From positions 30,571-37,709 of the forward strand of contig DGOV01000116.1 in the NCBI GenBank assembly GCA_002390205.1: a stretch of DNA of 7,139 bases, read 5' to 3'. The stretch's first letter is position 1. Each line of letters begins with the position of its first letter. Position numbers and translations under genes: made by a program. Shown piece by piece: positions 1-5,556 of the stretch. Source of the DNA: Proteobacteria bacterium UBA4457 (lineage in GTDB: Bacteria > Pseudomonadota > Gammaproteobacteria > Ga0077536). Under the pieces are notes generated by a model, which worked only from the letters and a program-made list of their open reading frames with translations, ran no database searches and was not told the DNA's origin.

Positions 1-92
1 AGGATCGCCTGACTGAATCTCGGCATTGCAGGTTTTAAAAGCTTAGATAAAAGTAGCAAGAGCAGTGATATGGCAATGAGTCTGATGAGCAT
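1..92 (-). CDS. Partial small membrane protein (N-terminus only)
   Basis: The minus-strand frame opens with ATG at 92-90 and stays open to the window edge (30 codons). It begins MLIRLIAISL, continues with an unbroken run of leucines, then SKLLKPAMPRF. This is a single N-terminal membrane anchor followed by a basic segment, so the N-terminus probably acts as a signal anchor. The ATG lies only two bases after the TGA of the upstream minus-strand gene (stop at 97-95), and no separate Shine-Dalgarno is evident. That arrangement suggests translational coupling within a two-gene operon. The family is not recognised and the C-terminal part lies outside the window. The call rests on the coupling geometry and the membrane-like composition. 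Confidence 0.45.
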   Translation of the reverse strand, partial: MLIRLIAISLLLLLLSKLLKPAMPRFSQAI

Positions 93-94
93 GC

Positions 95-316
95 TCAAGA
101 ACGCCAGTTTTTCGAAAATAGATCGATAACTGTGAATATTGACGCCCATATGATAAATAGGCCTACCGGAGGGAGCAGTATGATGGCCATCAAGTAGGTC
201 AGATCGGTGATCGAACTTCCGACGAATAATTGCACAATCAGCATTATGGATATTGTGCCTACCCAGCATGCACTGCCAAGCTTTAATATGGTAAAGCTAT
301 TGCGTCTATAATTCAT
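95..316 (-). CDS. Small two-helix membrane protein, function unknown
   Basis: This 73-residue protein has a short basic N-terminus (MNYRRNS) and two predicted membrane helices, at about residues 14-33 and 41-66. It ends with a polar, basic tail (FSKNWRS). The family is not recognised. No Shine-Dalgarno precedes the ATG at 316. However, a -10-like TATATT (minus strand, 328-323) lies six bases upstream with a TTTACC at optimal spacing, so the message may be leaderless. It is followed two bases after its stop by the start of another membrane-protein frame, which supports it being a real gene. It is divergent from the RidA-like gene and shares its regulatory region. A hypothetical protein call is all that is justified. 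Confidence 0.5.
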   Translation of the reverse strand: MNYRRNSFTILKLGSACWVGTISIMLIVQLFVGSSITDLTYLMAIILLPPVGLFIIWASIFTVIDLFSKNWRS

Positions 317-322
317 TGGGAC

Positions 323-351
323 AATATAAGTTTTCTCGACGCTGAGGTAAA
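323..351 (-). promoter_or_regulatory. Possible sigma70-type promoter for the minus-strand membrane genes
   Basis: Read on the minus strand, TTTACC (351-346) is followed by 17 bases and TATATT (328-323), then six bases to the ATG at 316. The -10 matches the consensus in 5 of 6 positions and the -35 in 4 of 6. The predicted transcription start falls on or next to the ATG, which would explain the missing ribosome binding site. The first TCGACGC repeat (336-352) lies between and over these elements. Confidence 0.35.
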
Positions 352-426
352 GACGCTGAAGGTTTGACGGTCGTTCTTTAGGCTATATATTATCATCGAC
401 TATGGAATATCGACGCCGAGTTAAAG
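336..426 (+). repeat. Repeated TCGAC/GACGCYGA elements flanking the RidA promoter
   Basis: TCGACGCTGAGGTAAAG at 336-352 and TCGACGCCGAGTTAAAG at 410-426 agree at 15 of 17 positions and start 74 bp apart, close to seven helical turns. Partial copies add a second register: GACGCTGA recurs at 352-359 (14 bp after 338), and TCGAC occurs at 396-400 (14 bp before 410). The result is two pairs of half-sites, each with 14-bp spacing, set 60 bp apart on either side of the -35/-10 region. This resembles an operator pair for a DNA-bending or looping regulator. No regulator gene is visible in the window. Confidence 0.4.
364..391 (+). promoter_or_regulatory. Sigma70-type promoter for the RidA-MaoC genes
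   Basis: TTGACG (364-369, 5 of 6 matches to consensus) is separated by 16 bases from TATATT (386-391, 5 of 6). The overlapping TATTAT at 388-393 gives an 18-base spacer as an alternative. The predicted start is around 397-400, leaving a leader of about 60 nt before the ATG at 458. The two half-site pairs at 336-359 and 396-426 bracket it, so a bound protein could control initiation. Confidence 0.55.
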
Positions 427-457
427 TTGATTCACGCTAATTTAGGAGATACAAAGA

Positions 458-934
458 ATGAATGTTTTTAAGCCTCGATATTTTGCTGGTTTTTTTTCCA
501 CCTTAATACTTTTGTTCCCGCAAAGCGATTTATGGGCGATGCAAGCGAATAGGATTGACATTGTTCCTCCATCGATGAAAATCATCAATGAACGCTATCA
601 TTATTCGCCTGCAGTCAGGGCAGGCGACACTTTGTATGTGGCAGGTCAGGTCGGAAGAGACGCTGATATGAATGTAGTAGTAGGGAAGGAAGCCCAACTA
701 GTGCAGGCTTTTGAGAATTTGAAAACCGTATTGGAAGCGGCTTCTGCTGACTTTGACGATGTGGTGGAAATAGTAACCTACCATACCGACATGAGAGACT
801 TAGCTTTGGTCGTGAAAGTTAAAGATCGCTATTTCACAGGTCGTTATCCCGCGTGGACCGGCGTAGGCGTGACTTCCTTGTCGACACCTGGTCTTGAGTT
901 TGAGATCAAGGCAACCGCATATCTTGGCAAATAG
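458..934 (+). CDS. RidA/YjgF-family protein with signal peptide (atypical active site)
   Basis: This 158-residue protein has a RidA (YjgF/YER057c/UK114) fold: GDTLYVAGQVGRD at about 56-68, AFENLKTVLEAA at 84-95, YPAW at 130-133 and EFEIKATAYLG at the end. Canonical RidA hydrolyses reactive enamine/imine intermediates in the cytosol, using an arginine in its PAR motif (Arg105 in E. coli). Here that position is Trp133 (PAWTG), and the counterpart of Tyr17 is Ser50, although the Glu120 position is kept (Glu149). It therefore probably does not perform the classic 2-aminoacrylate deaminase reaction. Residues 1-27 look like a Sec signal peptide (basic start, hydrophobic core, LWA before the cut), implying periplasmic location. 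AGGAG at 444-448, nine bases before ATG 458, supports this long start; Met28 (539) has no good ribosome site. MaoC follows after 26 bases, so the two are likely co-transcribed. Confidence 0.88.
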   Translation: MNVFKPRYFAGFFSTLILLFPQSDLWAMQANRIDIVPPSMKIINERYHYSPAVRAGDTLYVAGQVGRDADMNVVVGKEAQLVQAFENLKTVLEAASADFDDVVEIVTYHTDMRDLALVVKVKDRYFTGRYPAWTGVGVTSLSTPGLEFEIKATAYLGK

Positions 935-960
935 CACAAAATAAATAGAGGGGACTTTTG

Positions 961-1416
961 ATGAACGCCTATTTTTTCGAAGATTTTAAAATTGGTGAAC
1001 GGTTTAAAGGTAAAGGTATAACCTTTACCGAGGCAAATATTATTGATTTTGCGCTTCTATATGATCCGCAACCCATTCATATCGATGCGCATGCTTCTGA
1101 ATCCGGTGTTTTTGGAGGGTTAATTGCAAGTGGTTTGCAGACCATCGCACTGACATTTCGATCATTCTGGGACACGGGTGTGATGTCAGAGTGCGGTATG
1201 GGTGCCCCTGGAATGGATAAAGTTATATGGCACACGCCATTGCGTCCTGGAGATACTTTATATGGGACAGGAGAAGTATTGGAGATAATTCCATCTAAAT
1301 CTAGAAATGATAGGGGAATTGTGCGCATGCGCTATACAGGAGAAAATCAAAAGGGAGAGCTTATTATCACACTTGAAATACCGCAAATTATGCGCAAACG
1401 TCAAGTTGCAGGATAG
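961..1416 (+). CDS. MaoC-family dehydratase (single hot-dog, enoyl-CoA hydratase-like)
   Basis: This 151-residue protein has the MaoC/(R)-specific enoyl-CoA hydratase signature. The motif YDPQPIHID at 34-42 supplies the catalytic Asp35 and His40 of the hydratase-2 D-x4-H motif, and FGGLIASGLQT at 51-61 is the conserved glycine-rich helix start. The N-terminal FFEDFKIGERF and the later HTPLRPGDTLYG are also typical of the family. The known family reaction is reversible hydration of trans-2-enoyl-CoA to (R)-3-hydroxyacyl-CoA or a related acyl-thioester; the specific substrate cannot be inferred. ATG at 961 is chosen over the TTG three bases upstream (958) because GAGGGG at 948-953 is seven bases before the ATG. 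It is the second gene after the RidA-like gene. A separate promoter follows it, so it may end the first transcript. Confidence 0.9.
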   Translation: MNAYFFEDFKIGERFKGKGITFTEANIIDFALLYDPQPIHIDAHASESGVFGGLIASGLQTIALTFRSFWDTGVMSECGMGAPGMDKVIWHTPLRPGDTLYGTGEVLEIIPSKSRNDRGIVRMRYTGENQKGELIITLEIPQIMRKRQVAG

Positions 1417-1434
1417 CTTGATTTAAATGCGACC

Positions 1435-1463
1435 ATGACAAATAACATCAGCTCATTTATATT
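1435..1463 (+). promoter_or_regulatory. Sigma70-type promoter for the quinohemoprotein gene
   Basis: ATGACA (1435-1440, 5 of 6) is followed by exactly 17 bases and TATATT (1458-1463, 5 of 6). The predicted start near 1470 leaves a leader of about 22 nt with AGGGGAG at 1481-1487 before the ATG at 1493. This suggests the dehydrogenase-nitroreductase-LLM group can be transcribed independently of the RidA-MaoC pair. Confidence 0.5.
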
Positions 1464-1492
1464 GGTTAGATGTTTAATTTAGGGGAGTGTTC

Positions 1493-3364
1493 ATGATTCG
1501 TCGGTCTATTAGGATTTCAGCGTTTTTGGTCTTAGGTTTGAGCTTTAGTTTAGCTGGGGGGAGTGTGTCTGCAGAGACAGGTTCTGAGATTTATGACAAA
1601 CAGTGCGCTAGCTGTCACGATAATGCGGCGGGTAGGACTCCGACTAAAAAGATGCTAAATGACCTTTCTGCAGGAGCTATTGTTACTGCGATGGAAACTG
1701 GTGTGATGCGAGTGATTGGACAATGGAATATGGATGGGCCGCAACGCGTGGCTGTAGCGGAGTATTTGTCCGGGGAAAAATATACCGCGAATTGGCAGGG
1801 GGGGAAAACCAACATCTGTGAAAGCCCTATTAAGACATCAGTCGATACTTTCGGTAAGGCGCATTGGAATGGTTGGGGTAATAGTGATGAGAATATGCGC
1901 TATCAAGATGCTTCGAGTGCGGGTCTGACTAAAGATGATGTTGGAAAGCTAAAGCTAAAATGGGCTTTTGCTTTTCCAGGTGAGTCCAATGTGGAAAGTC
2001 AGCCTACTGTAGTTGATGGGCGGATCTATATCGGAAGTAAGACTGGAAAAATGTATGTTTTAGATGCTGACACTGGTTGCACCTATTGGACGTTTCAGGC
2101 GGATAACAGTATAAAAAATGCTGCATTACTAAAAGAAGTTGGTCCTGAAAAACGGTTGGTTGCTTTTTTTGGGGATATTGGAGGTTGGATCTATGCAATA
2201 GATGCAGTGACTAGTGAGCTGATTTGGAAGATCCGTGGTGACACCCATCCCGCGGCGCGCATTGTAGGTGGGTTCCAACATCACGAGGGTGCGTTATATG
2301 TTGGGATTACTTCGCTAGAAGAAGGACTTGCTATTGATCCGAACTATAAATGTTGTTCTTTCAGAGGAACTATCTTAAAGATTGATGCTGGGACAGGCCG
2401 GACTATTTGGCAGACCTATACAATAGACGAACAGCCCGTCGCTCAAGGTGAGACCACTCGAGGTCATGCTATGGTCGGACCATCTGGTGCGACAGTATGG
2501 TCAGCGGTAACGATTGATAAAAAGCTAAATCGGATTTATGCCGCGACCAGCGACAATTATTCTGCACCTGCTACTGACTCGTCTGACTCCATCGTTGCTC
2601 TGTCCATGGAAACTGGGAAAATCGAGTGGGTTTATCAAGGATTAGCCGGCGATGCATGGAATGCCTCTTGCCAAAATGGGACAGGTGAGAATTGTCCTGA
2701 TGATGCTGGACCCGATGAGGATATGGGCTCTTCTCCTATGTTGATGGAATTACCTTCTGGCAAAAGAATCTTGGCAGCAGGGCAAAAAACCGGTGTTCTT
2801 CACGCAATGGATCCAGATGATAATGGGAAATTGCTATGGCAGAAAAAATTAGCTGAAGGTGGGATCTTGGGTGGCATTGAGTGGGGGCCTGCAAATGACG
2901 GACGGCAGATTTACGTTGCAGCAGCAGATGCAACTTGGCGAGATCAGAAATTTCTTTCTGCAGACACTGAATTAAATCCTGAAACTGGTGGTGGGATGTT
3001 TGCCATCGATCCAGCGACAGGCAATATAATTTGGGAAGCACCTCCAGGGAGCTGTGAGGGTCGAGTCGAAAGTCCTAATAAATGTAGCCCAGCTCAAAAT
3101 GCTGGTGTTACTGTTATTCCTGGCGCTGTTTTCTCGGGTGCCTTGAGCGGTGTTTTAAAGGCCTATGATACCGAAACGGGTGAGATAATTTGGGAATATG
3201 ACACGCTTAGAGACTATACATCAGTCAGTGGGGCGAAAGCGCGAGGGGGCGCCTTAGATGGACCGGGTACGGTGATTGTTGACGGGACCGTCTTTGTGAC
3301 TTCTGGATACGCTAAATTTGGCGCTCATGGGGGAAATGTTTTACTTGCTTTCACAGCCGAATAA
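1493..3364 (+). CDS. Exported quinohemoprotein: N-terminal cytochrome c plus PQQ beta-propeller, polyvinyl-alcohol-dehydrogenase type
   Basis: This 623-residue protein has three parts. Residues 1-27 form a Sec signal peptide ending VSA. Residues about 28-95 form a small class I cytochrome c domain with the heme-binding motif CASCH (Cys38, Cys41, His42) and candidate distal methionines Met72 or Met80. The rest (about 120-620) is a PQQ-type eight-bladed beta-propeller with repeated blade motifs such as YVLDADTGCTYW, LKIDAGTGRTIW and FAIDPATGNIIW. Vicinal cysteines Cys287-Cys288 (YKCCSFRG) match the disulfide ring common in PQQ alcohol dehydrogenases. The heme domain is N-terminal, as in polyvinyl-alcohol dehydrogenase (cytochrome), and opposite to ordinary type II quinohemoprotein alcohol dehydrogenases. 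GPSGATVWSAVTID and TSDNYSAPATDSSD also resemble that family. It should oxidise an alcohol in the periplasm and pass electrons to its heme. Actual substrate is unknown, and no oxidised-PVA hydrolase is adjacent. ATG 1493 is preferred over GTG 1487, which overlaps the AGGGGAG ribosome site. Confidence 0.88.
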   Translation: MIRRSIRISAFLVLGLSFSLAGGSVSAETGSEIYDKQCASCHDNAAGRTPTKKMLNDLSAGAIVTAMETGVMRVIGQWNMDGPQRVAVAEYLSGEKYTANWQGGKTNICESPIKTSVDTFGKAHWNGWGNSDENMRYQDASSAGLTKDDVGKLKLKWAFAFPGESNVESQPTVVDGRIYIGSKTGKMYVLDADTGCTYWTFQADNSIKNAALLKEVGPEKRLVAFFGDIGGWIYAIDAVTSELIWKIRGDTHPAARIVGGFQHHEGALYVGITSLEEGLAIDPNYKCCSFRGTILKIDAGTGRTIWQTYTIDEQPVAQGETTRGHAMVGPSGATVWSAVTIDKKLNRIYAATSDNYSAPATDSSDSIVALSMETGKIEWVYQGLAGDAWNASCQNGTGENCPDDAGPDEDMGSSPMLMELPSGKRILAAGQKTGVLHAMDPDDNGKLLWQKKLAEGGILGGIEWGPANDGRQIYVAAADATWRDQKFLSADTELNPETGGGMFAIDPATGNIIWEAPPGSCEGRVESPNKCSPAQNAGVTVIPGAVFSGALSGVLKAYDTETGEIIWEYDTLRDYTSVSGAKARGGALDGPGTVIVDGTVFVTSGYAKFGAHGGNVLLAFTAE

Positions 3365-3393
3365 TTAAGACTGTAAATCTCGGGGGGAGATAA

Positions 3394-4086
3394 ATGAAAG
3401 ATAGTGTTAGACCGATTGACTTGGAGAGCGTCGATCATGTGCTCAATACGACACGCAGTGTTCGCTTACGATTAGATTTCGAGAAGGAAGTACCTCGAAA
3501 AATAATTGACGAGGCGCTGACCATTGCCCTTCAGGCACCCACTGGTGCAAATACACAGACTTGGCGATTCATGGTGGTTACTGATCCTGATCTGAAATTA
3601 GGATTAGCTGATTGTTATCGTAAAGGTGCAGAAAAATATGTGGCTGATGCAACAGCTCTCACGCGCACCGGTGTTAGTGCTACTCGAGAGTTCGAACCAG
3701 ACGATCTTCGAAGCAAACAAAAAGACGGGGTTCTGAAGTCGGCCGGCTATCTCATGGAAAACATGCAAAGAGCGCCTGCTTTAATTGTTCCGTGTATTGA
3801 GAGCCGATTTGAAAAAGAGGATGTCTTTACTCAAGCCTCTATGTATGGTTCGATTTTACCTGCGACATGGTCACTGATGTTAGCGCTTCGTGCGCGTAGG
3901 ATTGCCTCCGCATGGACAAGTTTACATCTAATTTACGAGCAGGAAGCCGCTAAGCTTTTGGGCATCCCTGCAGACATCACCCAGACAGCATTATTACCTA
4001 TTGCTTGGCTCAAGGGAGGCGATCTGGGGAAAGCGAAACGTTTACCACTTGAAGATGTTTGCTATTACAACCGTTGGGGCAGCTAG
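3394..4086 (+). CDS. Nitroreductase-family FMN oxidoreductase
   Basis: This 230-residue protein carries the nitroreductase fold signatures in order. TTRSVR at 19-24 is the N-terminal FMN phosphate-binding arginine motif, APTGANTQTWRFMVV at 48-62 is the classic APSxxNxQPW motif, SLMLALRARRIASAWTSL at 160-177 is the central FMN-contacting helix, and KRLPLEDVCYYNRWG at 215-229 is the C-terminal motif. Members are homodimers that use FMN and NAD(P)H to reduce nitro groups, quinones, enones or other activated compounds; which one applies here is not determinable. Cytoplasmic location is expected, as there is no signal peptide. A strong GGGGGGAGA at 3382-3390 precedes ATG 3394. It lies 29 bases after the quinohemoprotein and 54 bases before the LLM gene, so co-transcription is likely. 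Confidence 0.92.
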   Translation: MKDSVRPIDLESVDHVLNTTRSVRLRLDFEKEVPRKIIDEALTIALQAPTGANTQTWRFMVVTDPDLKLGLADCYRKGAEKYVADATALTRTGVSATREFEPDDLRSKQKDGVLKSAGYLMENMQRAPALIVPCIESRFEKEDVFTQASMYGSILPATWSLMLALRARRIASAWTSLHLIYEQEAAKLLGIPADITQTALLPIAWLKGGDLGKAKRLPLEDVCYYNRWGS

Positions 4087-4140
4087 CTTCTCGGTCACTA
4101 ATTTTCTTCATTCTTGGATTTTGTAGATATAGGAATTGCT

Positions 4141-5001
4141 ATGAAGCTTGGGGTCTTTAGTTTCAATACGGAGTACACGATACGTGCCGATGAGCTAGCT
4201 ATTGCAGCTGAGGAGCGTGGTTTCGAATCGATCTGGTTCCCTGAACATACTCACATTCCTGCCAGCAGAGAGACTGCATATCCCGGAGGAGGACCGCTTC
4301 CAAAAGAATATATCCATATGAGTGATCCGTTTACAAGTGCCGCCGCTGCCGCTGTGGTTACTAAAACAATAAAAATTGGGACAGGTGTGTGCCTTGTCAT
4401 TGAACACGACCCTTTAGCGCTTGCAAAAACTGTGGCTACGATCGACCGCCTATCTAATGGAAGATTTATTCTAGGAGTGGGCGCAGGTTGGAATGCAGAA
4501 GAGATGGAAAACCATGGAACACCGTATGCTAAGCGTTGGAAGGTCTTAGAAGAGCGAGTCAAGGCGATGAAAGCTCTCTGGACCGAAGAAGAAGCAAGCT
4601 TTCATGGTGATTGGGTGAACTTCGAGAAAGTTTGGTCTTATCCTAAGCCTGTGCAAAAGCCTCATCCACCGGTCATTATTGGCACATTTGGATCAAAATG
4701 GGGTTGTCAAAGGGTTGCTGATTATGCAGAAGGCTGGATCCCAATAGATGGTTTAATGACAAGTTTAGACGACAGTATTGCTGATTTGCACGCGCGGTTG
4801 TATGAGAATGGACGGAAACCGGAAGATGCGCCTATTTCGATGTTTGATATTTACGAGACGTCTGAAGACGATCTTAAGAGGTATGTCGACATGGGGTGTA
4901 TTGAAAGAGCAATCCCTCGATGTCCCACAGAAGACAAGGATACGGTGCTGAGATGGCTAGATCGCTACGCAGAGATTGGACGACGCATAGGTGCAATATA
5001 G
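4141..5001 (+). CDS. LLM-class oxidoreductase, probably F420-dependent (luciferase-like)
   Basis: This 286-residue protein is a luciferase-like TIM-barrel oxidoreductase. Key segments are MKLGVFSFNTEYTIRADELA at 1-20, ERGFESIWFPEHTHIP at 25-40, IKIGTGVCLVIEHDPLALAK at 77-96, DRLSNGRFILGVGAGWNAEEMENHG at 102-126 and KPHPPVIIGTFG at 173-184. The combination closely resembles the group annotated as F420-dependent LLM oxidoreductases (TIGR03619-like). F420 use is a family inference; FMN use cannot be excluded, and no F420 biosynthesis genes are in view. The C-terminal about 60 residues are more variable. Start: ATG 4141 with AGGA at 4131-4134 six bases away is preferred to TTG 4114, because the family begins MKLGVF. 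It is the third gene of the likely dehydrogenase-nitroreductase-LLM transcript and converges on the EthD gene, with 67 bases between the two stops. Confidence 0.9.
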   Translation: MKLGVFSFNTEYTIRADELAIAAEERGFESIWFPEHTHIPASRETAYPGGGPLPKEYIHMSDPFTSAAAAAVVTKTIKIGTGVCLVIEHDPLALAKTVATIDRLSNGRFILGVGAGWNAEEMENHGTPYAKRWKVLEERVKAMKALWTEEEASFHGDWVNFEKVWSYPKPVQKPHPPVIIGTFGSKWGCQRVADYAEGWIPIDGLMTSLDDSIADLHARLYENGRKPEDAPISMFDIYETSEDDLKRYVDMGCIERAIPRCPTEDKDTVLRWLDRYAEIGRRIGAI

Positions 5002-5068
5002 TTTCGTTATGCCACCTTCCTGTTTTGAGGTCGCTCCTGTAGCCGCTTATTAGGTTGGGAACGGTGCG

Positions 5069-5473
5069 CTATTTCGGCGATCCGTCATAAGGAATATTAA
5101 GCGCCTCGTCAAAAATCAAATTTTCCTTGGTGATAAAAACACGTGATTGGCTGAAGTCTATAAAACTCTTTTCGTCCTCGAGCATGGCCTGAAATACTTT
5201 TATGCCTCCTTCCGTTTTAGTGGCATTGACTAACGCTTCTTCCGATTCCCACCAACATTCAGTAATCCCATCATAGGCTTCGGCCAGCCCTCTTGATTCA
5301 ACGAATAATTCGTTCAGAGCTGTTTGGATGGTATGGCTTTGGATGTATTTTATACATTTAGATTCATGGGCGACGCTAGTTACCAGAGGTGCATGGTCTT
5401 CTCGCCAATATCGATGAAACTCCTCCTGTGAAATGTTTGCTTTTTTTCTCAGACAATAAACTAACTTAATCAT
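5069..5473 (-). CDS. EthD-domain protein
   Basis: This 134-residue protein has an EthD-type dimeric alpha/beta-barrel (ferredoxin-like) domain. MIKLVYCLRKK forms the first strand, and FHRYWREDHAPLV at 19-31 is the family hallmark with His27. AYDGITECWWESEEALVNA at 67-85 is the second half, and DFSQSRVFITKENLI at 106-120 is the closing strand. EthD was first described as an accessory protein required for the ethyl tert-butyl ether cytochrome P450 system. Most homologues in catabolic loci lack a proven reaction, and some are decarboxylases or cyclases of aromatic polyketides. AAGGAG at 5486-5481 lies seven bases before the ATG at 5473, a strong ribosome site. The gene is convergent with the LLM gene and divergent from the selenoprotein gene, sharing an 83-bp upstream region with it. 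Confidence 0.9.
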   Translation of the reverse strand: MIKLVYCLRKKANISQEEFHRYWREDHAPLVTSVAHESKCIKYIQSHTIQTALNELFVESRGLAEAYDGITECWWESEEALVNATKTEGGIKVFQAMLEDEKSFIDFSQSRVFITKENLIFDEALNIPYDGSPK

Positions 5474-5493
5474 ATCTCAACTCCTTTAGTTTT

Positions 5494-5504
5494 TGGCGTC
5501 GATA
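5494..5504 (-). promoter_or_regulatory. Copy of the RidA-promoter motif between the EthD and selenoprotein genes
   Basis: Read on the minus strand, this site is ATATCGACGCC, identical over 11 bases to 407-417 upstream of the RidA-like gene. In both places it points toward the downstream gene and lies 21 to 41 bases ahead of its start codon. No convincing -35/-10 pair is visible beside it. A shared regulator is possible but rests on one short match. Confidence 0.3.
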
Positions 5505-5556
5505 TCTATTGGCTAACTAAATCTCCCATGAGGAATACGACTATAGAAATCGAACA

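Noticed and set aside
958..960. TTG as start of the MaoC gene
   Set aside because: ATG at 961 is immediately next and has better spacing to GAGGGG.
1077..1328. Opposite-strand ORFs within the MaoC, quinohemoprotein, LLM, redoxin and hydantoinase genes
   Set aside because: All are antisense shadows of clearly recognised genes, with no domain signal of their own.
1487..1492. GTG 1487 as start of the quinohemoprotein
   Set aside because: It overlaps the ribosome binding site for ATG 1493, which directly starts a normal signal peptide.
4114..4140. TTG 4114 as start of the LLM gene
   Set aside because: The family begins at MKLGVF, and AGGA at 4131-4134 serves ATG 4141.
5002..5068. Bidirectional terminator between the convergent LLM and EthD genes
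   Set aside because: Only 4-bp pairings (ACCT/AGGT) with long loops and no T tract could be found.
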